A DNA stretch of 6,096 nucleotides from Chloroflexota bacterium (GTDB taxonomy: Bacteria > Chloroflexota > Anaerolineae > Anaerolineales > Anaerolineaceae). Position 1 is the stretch's first letter, and the number at the start of each line of letters is the position of its first letter. The translations under genes were made by a program, and so were the position numbers. The DNA lies in assembly GCA_023434145.1 (NCBI GenBank), contig JAEYTI010000014.1, forward strand, positions 1-6,096, in the 5' to 3' direction. The notes under the pieces are model-generated. The model did not search any database, had not been told where the DNA came from, and was given only the letters and a program-made list of their open reading frames with translations. Of this stretch, positions 1 through 5,843 are shown piece after piece.

Positions 1-1
1 G

Positions 2-1195
2 ACCATGACCGCCACGCCCATCCCGCGCACGCTCTACATGGCCCTCACCGGCGTGCGCGATATCTCGCAGATCAACACGCCGCCCGCCGAGCGCCTGCCA
101 ATCATCACGCACATCGGCCCTTACTCGCCCAAGCTTGTTCGCCAGGCGATTCTGCGCGAGCTGGAGCGCGGCGGGCAGGTGTTCTTCGTTCACAACCGCG
201 TGCACACCATCCGCGCGATGGAGCGTCACCTCAATACGCTCGTCCCTGAGGCACGTGTTGGTGTTGCCCATGGACAGATGCACGAGGGTGAGCTTTCCAA
301 AGTGATGACCCAATTCACCACCGGAGAAATTGACGTACTGCTGTGCACCTCGATCATCGAGTCCGGACTGGATATCCCCAATTCAAACACTCTGATCGTC
401 GACCGCGGCGATACCTTCGGCCTGGCACAGCTTTACCAGCTTCGCGGGCGGGTGGGGCGCGGCGCGCAGCGGGCCTACGCTTACTTCTTCCGCCACCGCA
501 AGAAGCCGCCTACCCCCGAGGGCCAGGAACGGCTGGAGGTGATCGCCGAGAACGTGCAGCTCGGCGCGGGCTACTCGATCGCCATGCGCGACCTGGAAAT
601 GCGCGGTGCGGGTGAACTGCTCGGCTCGCGCCAGCACGGCATGATCGCCGCCATCGGCTTCCACCTCTACACGCGCATGCTTGGGCAGGCTGTGCGCCAG
701 ATCCGCGCGATCACCGGCATGGCGGGCGGTGACGAGCTTGCGGCCCTGCGCGAGATGAGCGCCCAGGTGAGCGTTGACCTGCCGCTTTCGATCGGCATTC
801 CGGTGGACTACATCGCCGACCAGACCATGCGCATCAAGCTCTACCGGCGCCTGGCTGATATGGTGGACGAAGAAGGCGTGCAGGCCATGCAAGACGAGTT
901 CGTCGACCGCTTTGGCGCGCTGCCCGAGCCGCTGGAGAACCTGTTTTACCAGATGCGCGTCAAGCTGCGCGCAGAGACGGCTGGGCTCGTCTCAGTGGCA
1001 ATGGAAGGTGAGCAGATCGTCCTCCGCTACCCGCCGCTGCCTGAAGGCGCCTCGCGCACCCTGCCCAACATCGGCATGAGCGTCCGCGCCGGAAAAAATG
1101 CCTACTGGATGCCCGCCGCCGGTGGCCCCAAGGTATGGAAGGACAAGCTGCTGGACGTGCTGGAAGCGATCATCCAGGTCTGGCAACCGACGTAA
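2..1195 (+). CDS. mfd: Transcription-repair coupling factor Mfd, C-terminal part (5' end outside the window)
   Basis: Mfd is a cytoplasmic ATP-driven DNA translocase that removes RNA polymerase stalled at lesions and recruits the UvrA excision machinery. The reading frame is open from the window edge. The first ATG, at base 5, lies inside helicase motif III (TATPIPRTL), so it is not the true start. Counting that ATG as residue 1, the second RecA-like domain shows GQVFFVHNRV (57-66), DVLLCTSIIESGLDIPNSN (110-128) and the arginine-finger motif QLRGRVGRG (145-153). The helical TRG translocation element follows at about 183-212 (RDLEMRGAGELLGSRQHG), and the C-terminal regulatory domain runs from about 255 to 396. 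E. coli Mfd has 1148 residues, so roughly the first two thirds are missing here. The TRG element followed by this C-terminal domain argues for Mfd rather than RecG. The stop TAA is at 1193-1195, and a long hairpin begins 8 bases later. The identification is secure; only the length of the missing part is unknown. Confidence 0.97.
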   Translation, partial: TMTATPIPRTLYMALTGVRDISQINTPPAERLPIITHIGPYSPKLVRQAILRELERGGQVFFVHNRVHTIRAMERHLNTLVPEARVGVAHGQMHEGELSKVMTQFTTGEIDVLLCTSIIESGLDIPNSNTLIVDRGDTFGLAQLYQLRGRVGRGAQRAYAYFFRHRKKPPTPEGQERLEVIAENVQLGAGYSIAMRDLEMRGAGELLGSRQHGMIAAIGFHLYTRMLGQAVRQIRAITGMAGGDELAALREMSAQVSVDLPLSIGIPVDYIADQTMRIKLYRRLADMVDEEGVQAMQDEFVDRFGALPEPLENLFYQMRVKLRAETAGLVSVAMEGEQIVLRYPPLPEGASRTLPNIGMSVRAGKNAYWMPAAGGPKVWKDKLLDVLEAIIQVWQPT

Positions 1196-1202
1196 AGAAG
1201 GT

Positions 1203-1264
1203 TGGAGAACCTATAGACACCCGGTGGACGACAACTCGTCCACCGGGTGTCTATAGGTTCTCCA
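1203..1264. repeat. Perfect 29-bp inverted repeat (hairpin) after mfd
   Basis: The arms at 1203-1231 and 1236-1264 are perfectly complementary over 29 bp and enclose the 4-base loop CAAC. It starts 8 bases after the mfd stop and ends just upstream of the response regulator promoter. No T-run follows on the + strand (the next bases are GCACAAATT), so it is not a standard intrinsic terminator, although it could end or stabilise the mfd transcript. It may also be a dispersed intergenic repeat. The structure is directly visible; its function is inferred. Confidence 0.9.
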
Positions 1265-1272
1265 GCACAAAT

Positions 1273-1313
1273 TCTTCACATGCTCTTCACACCTTTGTGA
1301 TATAGTCTCAAAT
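1273..1313 (+). promoter_or_regulatory. Putative autoregulated promoter of the response regulator operon
   Basis: An extended -10 element is present: TG at 1298-1299, one base, then TATAGT at 1301-1306. No good -35 box lies 17 bases upstream. Instead, two copies of TCTTCACA (1273-1280 and 1284-1291) repeat with an 11-base period and end 9 bases before the -10. OmpR/PhoB-family regulators typically bind direct repeats of this period placed over the -35 region. A partly overlapping dyad, TCACA-CCTT-TGTGA, lies at 1287-1300. A start point 6-8 bases after the -10 falls at about 1312-1314, on the GTG start codon. The motifs are seen; autoregulation is inferred. Confidence 0.6.
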
Positions 1314-1994
1314 GTGAACGAACTCGTCCTCGTCGTCGACGATGAAATCCAGATCCGCAAAGTCGTTGAGGAATACCTCAAGCGCGGGAATTTTCGCGTT
1401 GCCTCGGCGGGGGATGGGGTTGCCGCGCTCTCCGCGTTCCGCCAGGAGAAGCCCGACTTCGTCATCCTCGACCTGAACCTGCCCAAAATGGACGGGCTGG
1501 ACGTGTGCCGAGCGATTCGCAAAGAGTCTAACGTGCCCATCATCATGCTCACCGCGCGGGTGGAAGAAGCCGACCGGCTGATTGGGCTGGAACTGGGCGC
1601 GGATGATTACATCGTCAAGCCCTTCTCACCGCGCGAGCTGGTGGCTCGCGTGCGCACGGTCCTGCGGCGTGCCTCTCAGACTGAACCTGTGTCTGCCCCA
1701 AATCGTAAGATCAGCGAAGGCGATTTGGAGATCGACCTGGACGCGCATGCGGTAATACTCGCCGGGAAGCAAGTGGACTTGACCCCAACCGAGTTCAACC
1801 TGCTGGCGGCGCTGGCAGCCAGCCCCGGTCGCGTGTTCAGCCGCTTGCAGCTTCTCGAGTCTGCGCAGGGGCAGGCATATGAGGGCTACGAGCGCACCAT
1901 TGACGCGCATATCAAAAACTTGCGTGCTAAGTTGGGCTCCGCGAAATATATCGAGACTGTTTTTGGGGTCGGCTACCGCTTCCGCAAAGCTTGA
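1314..1994 (+). CDS. OmpR/PhoB-family response regulator
   Basis: This is a 226-residue DNA-binding response regulator, presumably phosphorylated by the histidine kinase encoded two genes downstream. The receiver domain (about 1-120) has the acidic pair D9-D10, phospho-acceptor D53 in VILDLNLP, T80 and K102 in the KPF motif. The winged-helix output domain (about 130-226) has LTPTEFNLL, the recognition helix ERTIDAHIKNLRAKL (193-207) and the terminal GVGYRF. Length and layout are normal for the family, and no key residue is missing. GTG at 1314 is the first possible start in frame after an upstream stop, and it places LVLVVDDE at the usual distance from the N-terminus. No Shine-Dalgarno sequence precedes it, and the predicted promoter puts the RNA 5' end at the start codon, so translation may be leaderless. 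Sequence style resembles BaeR-like regulators, but the targets are unknown. Confidence 0.95.
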   Translation: MNELVLVVDDEIQIRKVVEEYLKRGNFRVASAGDGVAALSAFRQEKPDFVILDLNLPKMDGLDVCRAIRKESNVPIIMLTARVEEADRLIGLELGADDYIVKPFSPRELVARVRTVLRRASQTEPVSAPNRKISEGDLEIDLDAHAVILAGKQVDLTPTEFNLLAALAASPGRVFSRLQLLESAQGQAYEGYERTIDAHIKNLRAKLGSAKYIETVFGVGYRFRKA

Positions 1995-2004
1995 TCCATG
2001 CCTT

Positions 2005-2010
2005 AGGAGG
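2005..2010 (+). promoter_or_regulatory. Strong Shine-Dalgarno site for the acetyltransferase gene
   Basis: A full AGGAGG sits 5 bases before GTG at 2016 and fixes that codon as the start. It lies in the 21-base gap after the response regulator stop. It contrasts with the absence of any such site before the response regulator. Confidence 0.85.
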
Positions 2011-2015
2011 GCGCC

Positions 2016-2837
2016 GTGGAGAAGGATACTCCGCTGATTACGCGAGACCAACTGGCGACCGATCTGCGCGCGCTGGGGATCGAACCCGGGCAGGTGATTT
2101 TGATGCACGCATCCGTCCGCACGGTGGGATGGGTAGTGGGCGGTCCGGATCAAATCTTGCAATCACTGTTCGACGTGCTGACGCCTGCCGGTACGCTGGC
2201 AATGTATGTCTCGTGGGAGGAATGGGAGCGCGCCCTGGTGTCTTTCTCCGACTTCACCGAAGCGCAGCAGGCGGTGTTTCGCAAGCACTGCCCGCCGTTT
2301 GATGCCAGAACATCGCGCGCTATGCGTCAGTGGAGCGTGCTGACTGAGTCCCTGCGCACCTGGCCTGGCGCATACCGCAGCGATCATCCCACCGCCTCGG
2401 TCTGTGCAGTGGGGGCGCAGGCAGCCTGGGTCACCGCCGATCATCCGCTGGCATATGGCTACGGATACGGCTCACCGTGGGATAAAGTCTGCCATACAGG
2501 CGGCAAAGTGCTGCTGCTCGGCTCGCCGCTCGAAGCGGTCACCTTGCTGCACTATGCTGAGCACATCGCCAATGTACCGGGCAAGCGAATCGTCCGCAAC
2601 GAAGTGCCGCTGCTGCGCGGAGGTGAGTGCGTATGGGTGACCTTTGAGGAATTCGATACTACCTGGGGCATCCGCGACCTGCCATCGGAAGATTACTTTG
2701 ACAGGATCATGCGGGAATATCTTACGGAAGGGCATGGGTCGATCGGCAGGGTAGGAGGCGCGGTATCTTACCTGTTTGACGCAGCGCACCTGGCGCAGTT
2801 CGGGGTCGCCTGGATGGAAAAGATGTGGGGGGAATAG
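2016..2837 (+). CDS. AAC(3)-family aminoglycoside (antibiotic) N-acetyltransferase
   Basis: The 273-residue protein belongs to the AAC(3)/YokD family, which uses acetyl-CoA to acetylate the 3-amino group of the 2-deoxystreptamine ring in aminoglycosides. Family landmarks appear in order: TRDQLATDLRALGI (9-22), GQVILMHASVRTVG (25-38), GGPDQIL then LTPAGTLAM (42-63), the RSDHPTASVCAVG segment (121-133), SPWDKVCHTGGKVLLLG (153-169) and TLLHYAEH (176-183). H179 and E182 in the last segment form the conserved His-x-x-Glu pattern, where the family's proposed active-site histidine lies. Length is typical (about 260-290). The gene sits between a response regulator (21 bases upstream) and a histidine kinase (2 bases downstream), so it is probably co-transcribed with them. 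Its GC content matches those neighbours, so I see no sign of recent acquisition. Family membership is well supported. Whether the substrate is a clinical aminoglycoside, a related natural product or another amine cannot be told from sequence. Confidence 0.92.
   Translation: MEKDTPLITRDQLATDLRALGIEPGQVILMHASVRTVGWVVGGPDQILQSLFDVLTPAGTLAMYVSWEEWERALVSFSDFTEAQQAVFRKHCPPFDARTSRAMRQWSVLTESLRTWPGAYRSDHPTASVCAVGAQAAWVTADHPLAYGYGYGSPWDKVCHTGGKVLLLGSPLEAVTLLHYAEHIANVPGKRIVRNEVPLLRGGECVWVTFEEFDTTWGIRDLPSEDYFDRIMREYLTEGHGSIGRVGGAVSYLFDAAHLAQFGVAWMEKMWGE
2827..2833 (+). promoter_or_regulatory. Ribosome-binding site deciding the histidine kinase start
   Basis: The purine run GGGGGGA lies inside the last codons of the acetyltransferase gene and ends 6 bases before ATG at 2840. 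It favours that ATG over GTG at 2825, which would lie upstream of the run and add five residues (V/M-G-G-I-D) before the basic start of the first membrane segment. Confidence 0.6.
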
Positions 2838-2839
2838 AT

Positions 2840-4213
2840 ATGCGCCTGCGGTTAATTCTCTCGTTTGCGCTGGTGGTTCTTGTTGCGCTTGCTGCGGTGC
2901 TGTTGATTACCCGGCAGGGAGCGGTACGCGAAGTTGGGCGCTATATGACACGTTCGGCGATGGGGCTGGATGCCGTAGCTGGTGCTCTGGAGCAGTACTA
3001 CCGCGACACCGGAGGCTGGCAGGGGGCTGAGATCATCCTGCAGGAATGGGCTTGGGGGCAGCAGCGTGGCATGGGGCAGGGTCAGGGAATGATGATGGGC
3101 CGCCCGCACCTGCGCCTGGCCGATTCGGCGGGCAATGTGCTGGCCGATACTCGTATGGAGCCTTTCGGACAGCTCACCCGCGCGGAGCGAGGTGCCGCCA
3201 TTCCGCTGCGCGGTGGGGATAGGGCCATCGCGGGCTATCTGCTGGCTGAAGCGGGCCAGGGCATGATGATGGGCAGCGGCGCGAACGAACAGTATCTGCT
3301 GAACCGCTTGCTCAACGCAGCGCTGGTCGCCGGGGCAATCTCCGGTGCGCTGGCTTTACTGCTGGCGCTGGCGCTTTCGTATGGGCTGCTTAAGCCGGTG
3401 CGCGATTTGACCCGAGCTGCTTCTCGCATGGCAGGCGGTGACTTGAGCCAGCGCGTACCCGCCACCACCCGGGATGAGATTGGCGCTCTCGGACGTGCCT
3501 TTAACCAGATGGCCGAATCGCTGGAACGGGCTGAACTGAACCGCCGCGCGATGACCGCCGATATTGCCCACGAGCTGCGCACTCCGGTTGCCGTGCAGCG
3601 AGCGCACCTGGAAGCGCTTCAAGATGGCATCTATCCGCTGACGGTGGAGAACTTGCAGCCAATTCTCGATCAAACCGAGCTCCTGACCCGACTGGTAGAA
3701 GATTTACGCACGTTAGCCCTGGCAGACGCCGGGGCACTGCGCATGGAGCGCGTTTCTACCGACCTTTCTGCGCTGGCTGGGCGCACTGTCGACCGCTTCC
3801 GCCCGGATGCGGATACCCGGCAGGTGCAGCTCGTCTACAATGACCAGACGGGTGGCTCACTGCCGCCGGTTCAGGTCGATCCGGGGCGGATCGAGCAAAT
3901 CATCAACAACCTGCTGACGAATGCGCTGCGCCATACACCAGTTGATGGATCTGTAGCAGTAACCCTATGCCGAAAGGGGGAAAACGCCGTTCTCTCGGTC
4001 GCCGATACCGGGCCTGGCATCCCCGACGAGGCCCTCCCACGCATCTTCGAGCGGTTTTATCGGGCCGACAAAGCCCGCAGCCGAGAGAGTGGGGGGGCGG
4101 GGCTTGGGCTTTCCATCGGGCGGCAGCTGGCCCTGGCACATGGAGGAGACCTCACAGCATCCAATAGGGCCGGCAGCGGAGCAGAATTTTCGTTGGTGCT
4201 GCCAATCGAATAA
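2840..4213 (+). CDS. Membrane sensor histidine kinase (HAMP, HisKA, HATPase; BaeS-like) with Met-rich sensor
   Basis: The 457-residue kinase probably phosphorylates the response regulator encoded upstream. Transmembrane segment 1 is at about 5-24 and segment 2 at about 160-182. They enclose an outer sensor of some 130 residues. A HAMP linker (about 183-235) leads to HisKA with the H-box DIAHELRTP and the phosphorylated H244. The ATPase domain has the N-box IINNLLTNALRH (Mg-binding N361), G1 motif ADTGPGIP (D389), F-box IFERFYRAD and G2 motif GGAGLGLSIG. All catalytic elements are intact. Oddly, the sensor contains GQGMMMG twice (81-87 and 139-145), the first preceded by RGMGQ, so methionines cluster on the outer face. 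Methionine clusters bind Cu(I) or Ag(I) in some proteins, or can report oxidation, but this is only a suggestion here. The start is taken at ATG 2840, two bases after the acetyltransferase stop; GTG 2825 is a weaker alternative. Confidence 0.93.
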   Translation: MRLRLILSFALVVLVALAAVLLITRQGAVREVGRYMTRSAMGLDAVAGALEQYYRDTGGWQGAEIILQEWAWGQQRGMGQGQGMMMGRPHLRLADSAGNVLADTRMEPFGQLTRAERGAAIPLRGGDRAIAGYLLAEAGQGMMMGSGANEQYLLNRLLNAALVAGAISGALALLLALALSYGLLKPVRDLTRAASRMAGGDLSQRVPATTRDEIGALGRAFNQMAESLERAELNRRAMTADIAHELRTPVAVQRAHLEALQDGIYPLTVENLQPILDQTELLTRLVEDLRTLALADAGALRMERVSTDLSALAGRTVDRFRPDADTRQVQLVYNDQTGGSLPPVQVDPGRIEQIINNLLTNALRHTPVDGSVAVTLCRKGENAVLSVADTGPGIPDEALPRIFERFYRADKARSRESGGAGLGLSIGRQLALAHGGDLTASNRAGSGAEFSLVLPIE

Positions 4214-4250
4214 ACACAAAAACCTCCCATGTCGGGAGGCCTTTGTGTTT
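4212..4250. terminator. Terminator hairpin between convergent genes, best for the - strand
   Basis: CCTCCC (4223-4228) pairs with GGGAGG (4234-4239) around a 5-base loop. Two A/C mismatches follow, and then AAACACAAA (4212-4220) pairs with TTTGTGTTT (4242-4250). Read on the - strand, the GC stem is followed by TTTTTGTGTTT, a good intrinsic terminator for the beta-helix gene, which ends at 4267. On the + strand the stem is followed by CCTTTGTGTTT, weaker but usable for the kinase operon, whose stop overlaps the outer arm. Confidence 0.82.
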
Positions 4251-4266
4251 GCAGTCCGAGTATGTC

Positions 4267-5712
4267 TTACTTGGCGATCAGAACAAACGCGCCGAACTCG
4301 GGGAAAGTCGAGGCGGGTTTGAAGCTCAAGCCCATCGGCTGAGCGACGCTGTGGTTGGTCATAGGCACGATAATACCATTTCCATCGTAGGTGCCGGTGA
4401 TGATATCGCCGAAATAGTCCTGAACATTGCGAAGCTCGTAGAACTGGCCGGGACGGATTGCTACACCCGCGAGATGCGATGCGGGGATATATACCGTTGC
4501 ACCTTTTTGCCAGTTATAAACTGTAATGTGAGCTCGCTTGAGATCATACGCATTGGGACGTACGAAAATCCGAGTATCAGACGGTCGGGACGATGTCAGC
4601 ACATTATTTGGGTGGCTTGACGTGGAGAATCCTGAAGTACCGCCCGGTGCATAGATCACGTTGCCAGATATATTCAGGCCGCTTGCAGAATTGCCAATAT
4701 TGAAAGTTCCGCCAGCAAAATAGTTGTTAAATACCCATGAATTACTCGAACCACCGCTATAACCCAGGTTAAGCGAACTGCCTTCCTTGCCTGGGTAATA
4801 AGTAAGGTTGTTGGTAATCACCGTATTCGATGCTTTGATCAATCCACCAACCAGGATATTCCGCTTGTAGTTACCGTATTTACCGGAGCTTGTGTTGATG
4901 CCAATGCTACCATTGTTAAAAAAGGTATTGGAGTCGAGTGTGATGTTATTTAGACCTTTTTCGTGGGTTTCTGCGTACCCATGAAAGCCATGGCTGGCAT
5001 TATCAAAGACGATGTTGTTGCTGAAGATCTTACTTCCGGTGGCGCTGTGCGCATATACACCGTGATCAAGCTGCGTGGTGCCGTTATAGTAAAACAGAGA
5101 TCCATAAATCTCTGAATCTTTCAACGCCTGCCACCAACCAATGCCCTGTGCCTGATTATCATGAATAATCATATTGACAAATTTCAGGTGGTGAGAATTA
5201 TCGCCCTGACGTACGCGAATACCATAGGTTGAGGAAGAACGGCTGGTGCTGCGAGTGTTGAAGTTCGAAGTGATTTCCAATCCCCAAAACAAAACATATT
5301 GAGAATTGGCAATGTCAAGCGCAGGACCGTTGGGATTGGAAATGATAACGCGATGATTGGGATGATTCTGAACAGCAATCCACTGATCCGCGGTTCCTTT
5401 CAACCGGTTAGTGAATTGACCAACATATGTGCCTTCCAATAACCAAATTGTACTGCCAGGCGCAAGGGAGGCTGGGTGATTAAGCGCTGTTTGCAAATCC
5501 CAGGGGTTTGCAAACGTTCCAGTATTACTTGGTGAACCTTTTGGTGAAACAAAGAATAAGCCCGGCGCTGCGGCTGTAGCCGGAGCATTGTGCACACGAG
5601 ATGATGTCAAAAAAACTTTCCGAGTTTCCCCCTCAGCATGAGCGATGTTTGCGCTGGGTACAAGCGCTAGAAGCATGGCCGCCAGCACCAGCCGGATGAT
5701 GAGGTTTTTCAT
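4267..5712 (-). CDS. Secreted right-handed parallel beta-helix protein (pectate-lyase-like fold)
   Basis: The 481-residue protein begins with a signal peptide: basic K2 and R7, hydrophobic core LVLAAMLLALVP, and probable cleavage after AHA (residue 26). An Ala-rich linker leads to LFFVSPKGSPSNTGTFANPW (52-71), the entry motif common in DUF1565-like beta-helix proteins, then GSTIWLLEGTYVGQF (86-100). Residues from about 100 to 365 form repeating rungs rich in Asn, Ser and Gly with recurring N-x-I/V/F and 'SNN', 'NNT/NNI' patterns. These are typical of pectate-lyase-like or carbohydrate-active helices. A separate C-terminal beta-rich domain (381-481) contains RIFVRPNAYD, VYNWQKGATV, YELRNVQDYFG and PEFGAFVLIA. 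The likely role is binding or cleavage of an external polysaccharide; no catalytic residues can be assigned. ATG at 5712 is preferred over the longer frame starting at 5793, because it gives an immediate signal peptide and has AGGAGA just upstream. GC is clearly lower than in the genes to the left, which suggests a different origin. It converges with the kinase operon. Confidence 0.85.
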   Translation of the reverse strand: MKNLIIRLVLAAMLLALVPSANIAHAEGETRKVFLTSSRVHNAPATAAAPGLFFVSPKGSPSNTGTFANPWDLQTALNHPASLAPGSTIWLLEGTYVGQFTNRLKGTADQWIAVQNHPNHRVIISNPNGPALDIANSQYVLFWGLEITSNFNTRSTSRSSSTYGIRVRQGDNSHHLKFVNMIIHDNQAQGIGWWQALKDSEIYGSLFYYNGTTQLDHGVYAHSATGSKIFSNNIVFDNASHGFHGYAETHEKGLNNITLDSNTFFNNGSIGINTSSGKYGNYKRNILVGGLIKASNTVITNNLTYYPGKEGSSLNLGYSGGSSNSWVFNNYFAGGTFNIGNSASGLNISGNVIYAPGGTSGFSTSSHPNNVLTSSRPSDTRIFVRPNAYDLKRAHITVYNWQKGATVYIPASHLAGVAIRPGQFYELRNVQDYFGDIITGTYDGNGIIVPMTNHSVAQPMGLSFKPASTFPEFGAFVLIAK

Positions 5713-5715
5713 AAA

Positions 5716-5725
5716 TCTCCTATAA
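5716..5725 (-). promoter_or_regulatory. Shine-Dalgarno region of the beta-helix gene with a complementary upstream copy
   Basis: On the - strand this reads TTATAGGAGA, and AGGAGA ends 3 bases before the ATG at 5712. The same ten bases occur on the + strand at 5834-5843, so the two sites form a 10-bp inverted repeat flanking the hairpin at 5734-5799. In a transcript long enough to include 5843, the Shine-Dalgarno could be paired and hidden. Confidence 0.65.
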
Positions 5726-5733
5726 AGCTGTTT

Positions 5734-5799
5734 GAACTTTGTTGGATCATTTTGCGTGGCCAACAGCGTTGACCACGCAAAATGATCCAACAAAGGTTC
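5734..5799. repeat. Long near-perfect inverted repeat (about 30 bp stem) upstream of the beta-helix gene
   Basis: Bases 5737-5759 pair with 5773-5795 over 23 bp. One C/A mismatch follows (5760/5772), then CAAC (5761-5764) pairs with GTTG (5768-5771) around the 3-base loop AGC. On the outside, 5734-5736 pair with 5797-5799 after a single bulged G at 5796. The structure ends 21 bases before the start codon, in the likely 5' untranslated region of the gene. It could stabilise the mRNA, affect elongation or belong to a dispersed hairpin family. It makes a real start at 5793 unlikely, since that codon would lie in the stem. Confidence 0.85.
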
Positions 5800-5832
5800 A
5801 ATATGAGTTGTGGTATTTCTGAGAACTTACCG

Positions 5833-5838
5833 ATTATA
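5833..5838 (-). promoter_or_regulatory. Candidate -10 box (TATAAT) for the beta-helix gene
   Basis: On the - strand this is a perfect TATAAT. Sequences 16-18 bases further upstream (ATTATT or TTATTT) are poor -35 boxes. If used, the RNA would start near 5826 and carry an untranslated leader of about 114 bases that includes the long hairpin. The box overlaps the inverted repeat complementary to the Shine-Dalgarno region, so either reading of this stretch would exclude the other. Confidence 0.45.
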
Positions 5839-5843
5839 GGAGA

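Noticed and set aside
383..892. Antisense open frames over mfd and over the regulator, kinase and acetyltransferase genes
   Set aside because: High GC content leaves few stop codons in shadow frames. The translations are low-complexity Arg/Ala/His-rich and match no family.
2825..2839. GTG at 2825 as the histidine kinase start
   Set aside because: It has no clear ribosome-binding site, overlaps the acetyltransferase end by 13 bases and adds five residues before the natural membrane-segment start. ATG 2840 follows a GGGGGGA run by 6 bases.
4243..4620. Open frame on the + strand opposite the end of the beta-helix gene
   Set aside because: It has no family features or ribosome-binding site and lies wholly antisense to a well-supported gene. 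It begins at the terminator.
5713..5793. A longer version of the beta-helix protein starting at 5793
   Set aside because: The extra 27 residues would be encoded inside the long hairpin, lack a ribosome-binding site and push the signal peptide away from the N-terminus. ATG 5712 has AGGAGA just upstream.
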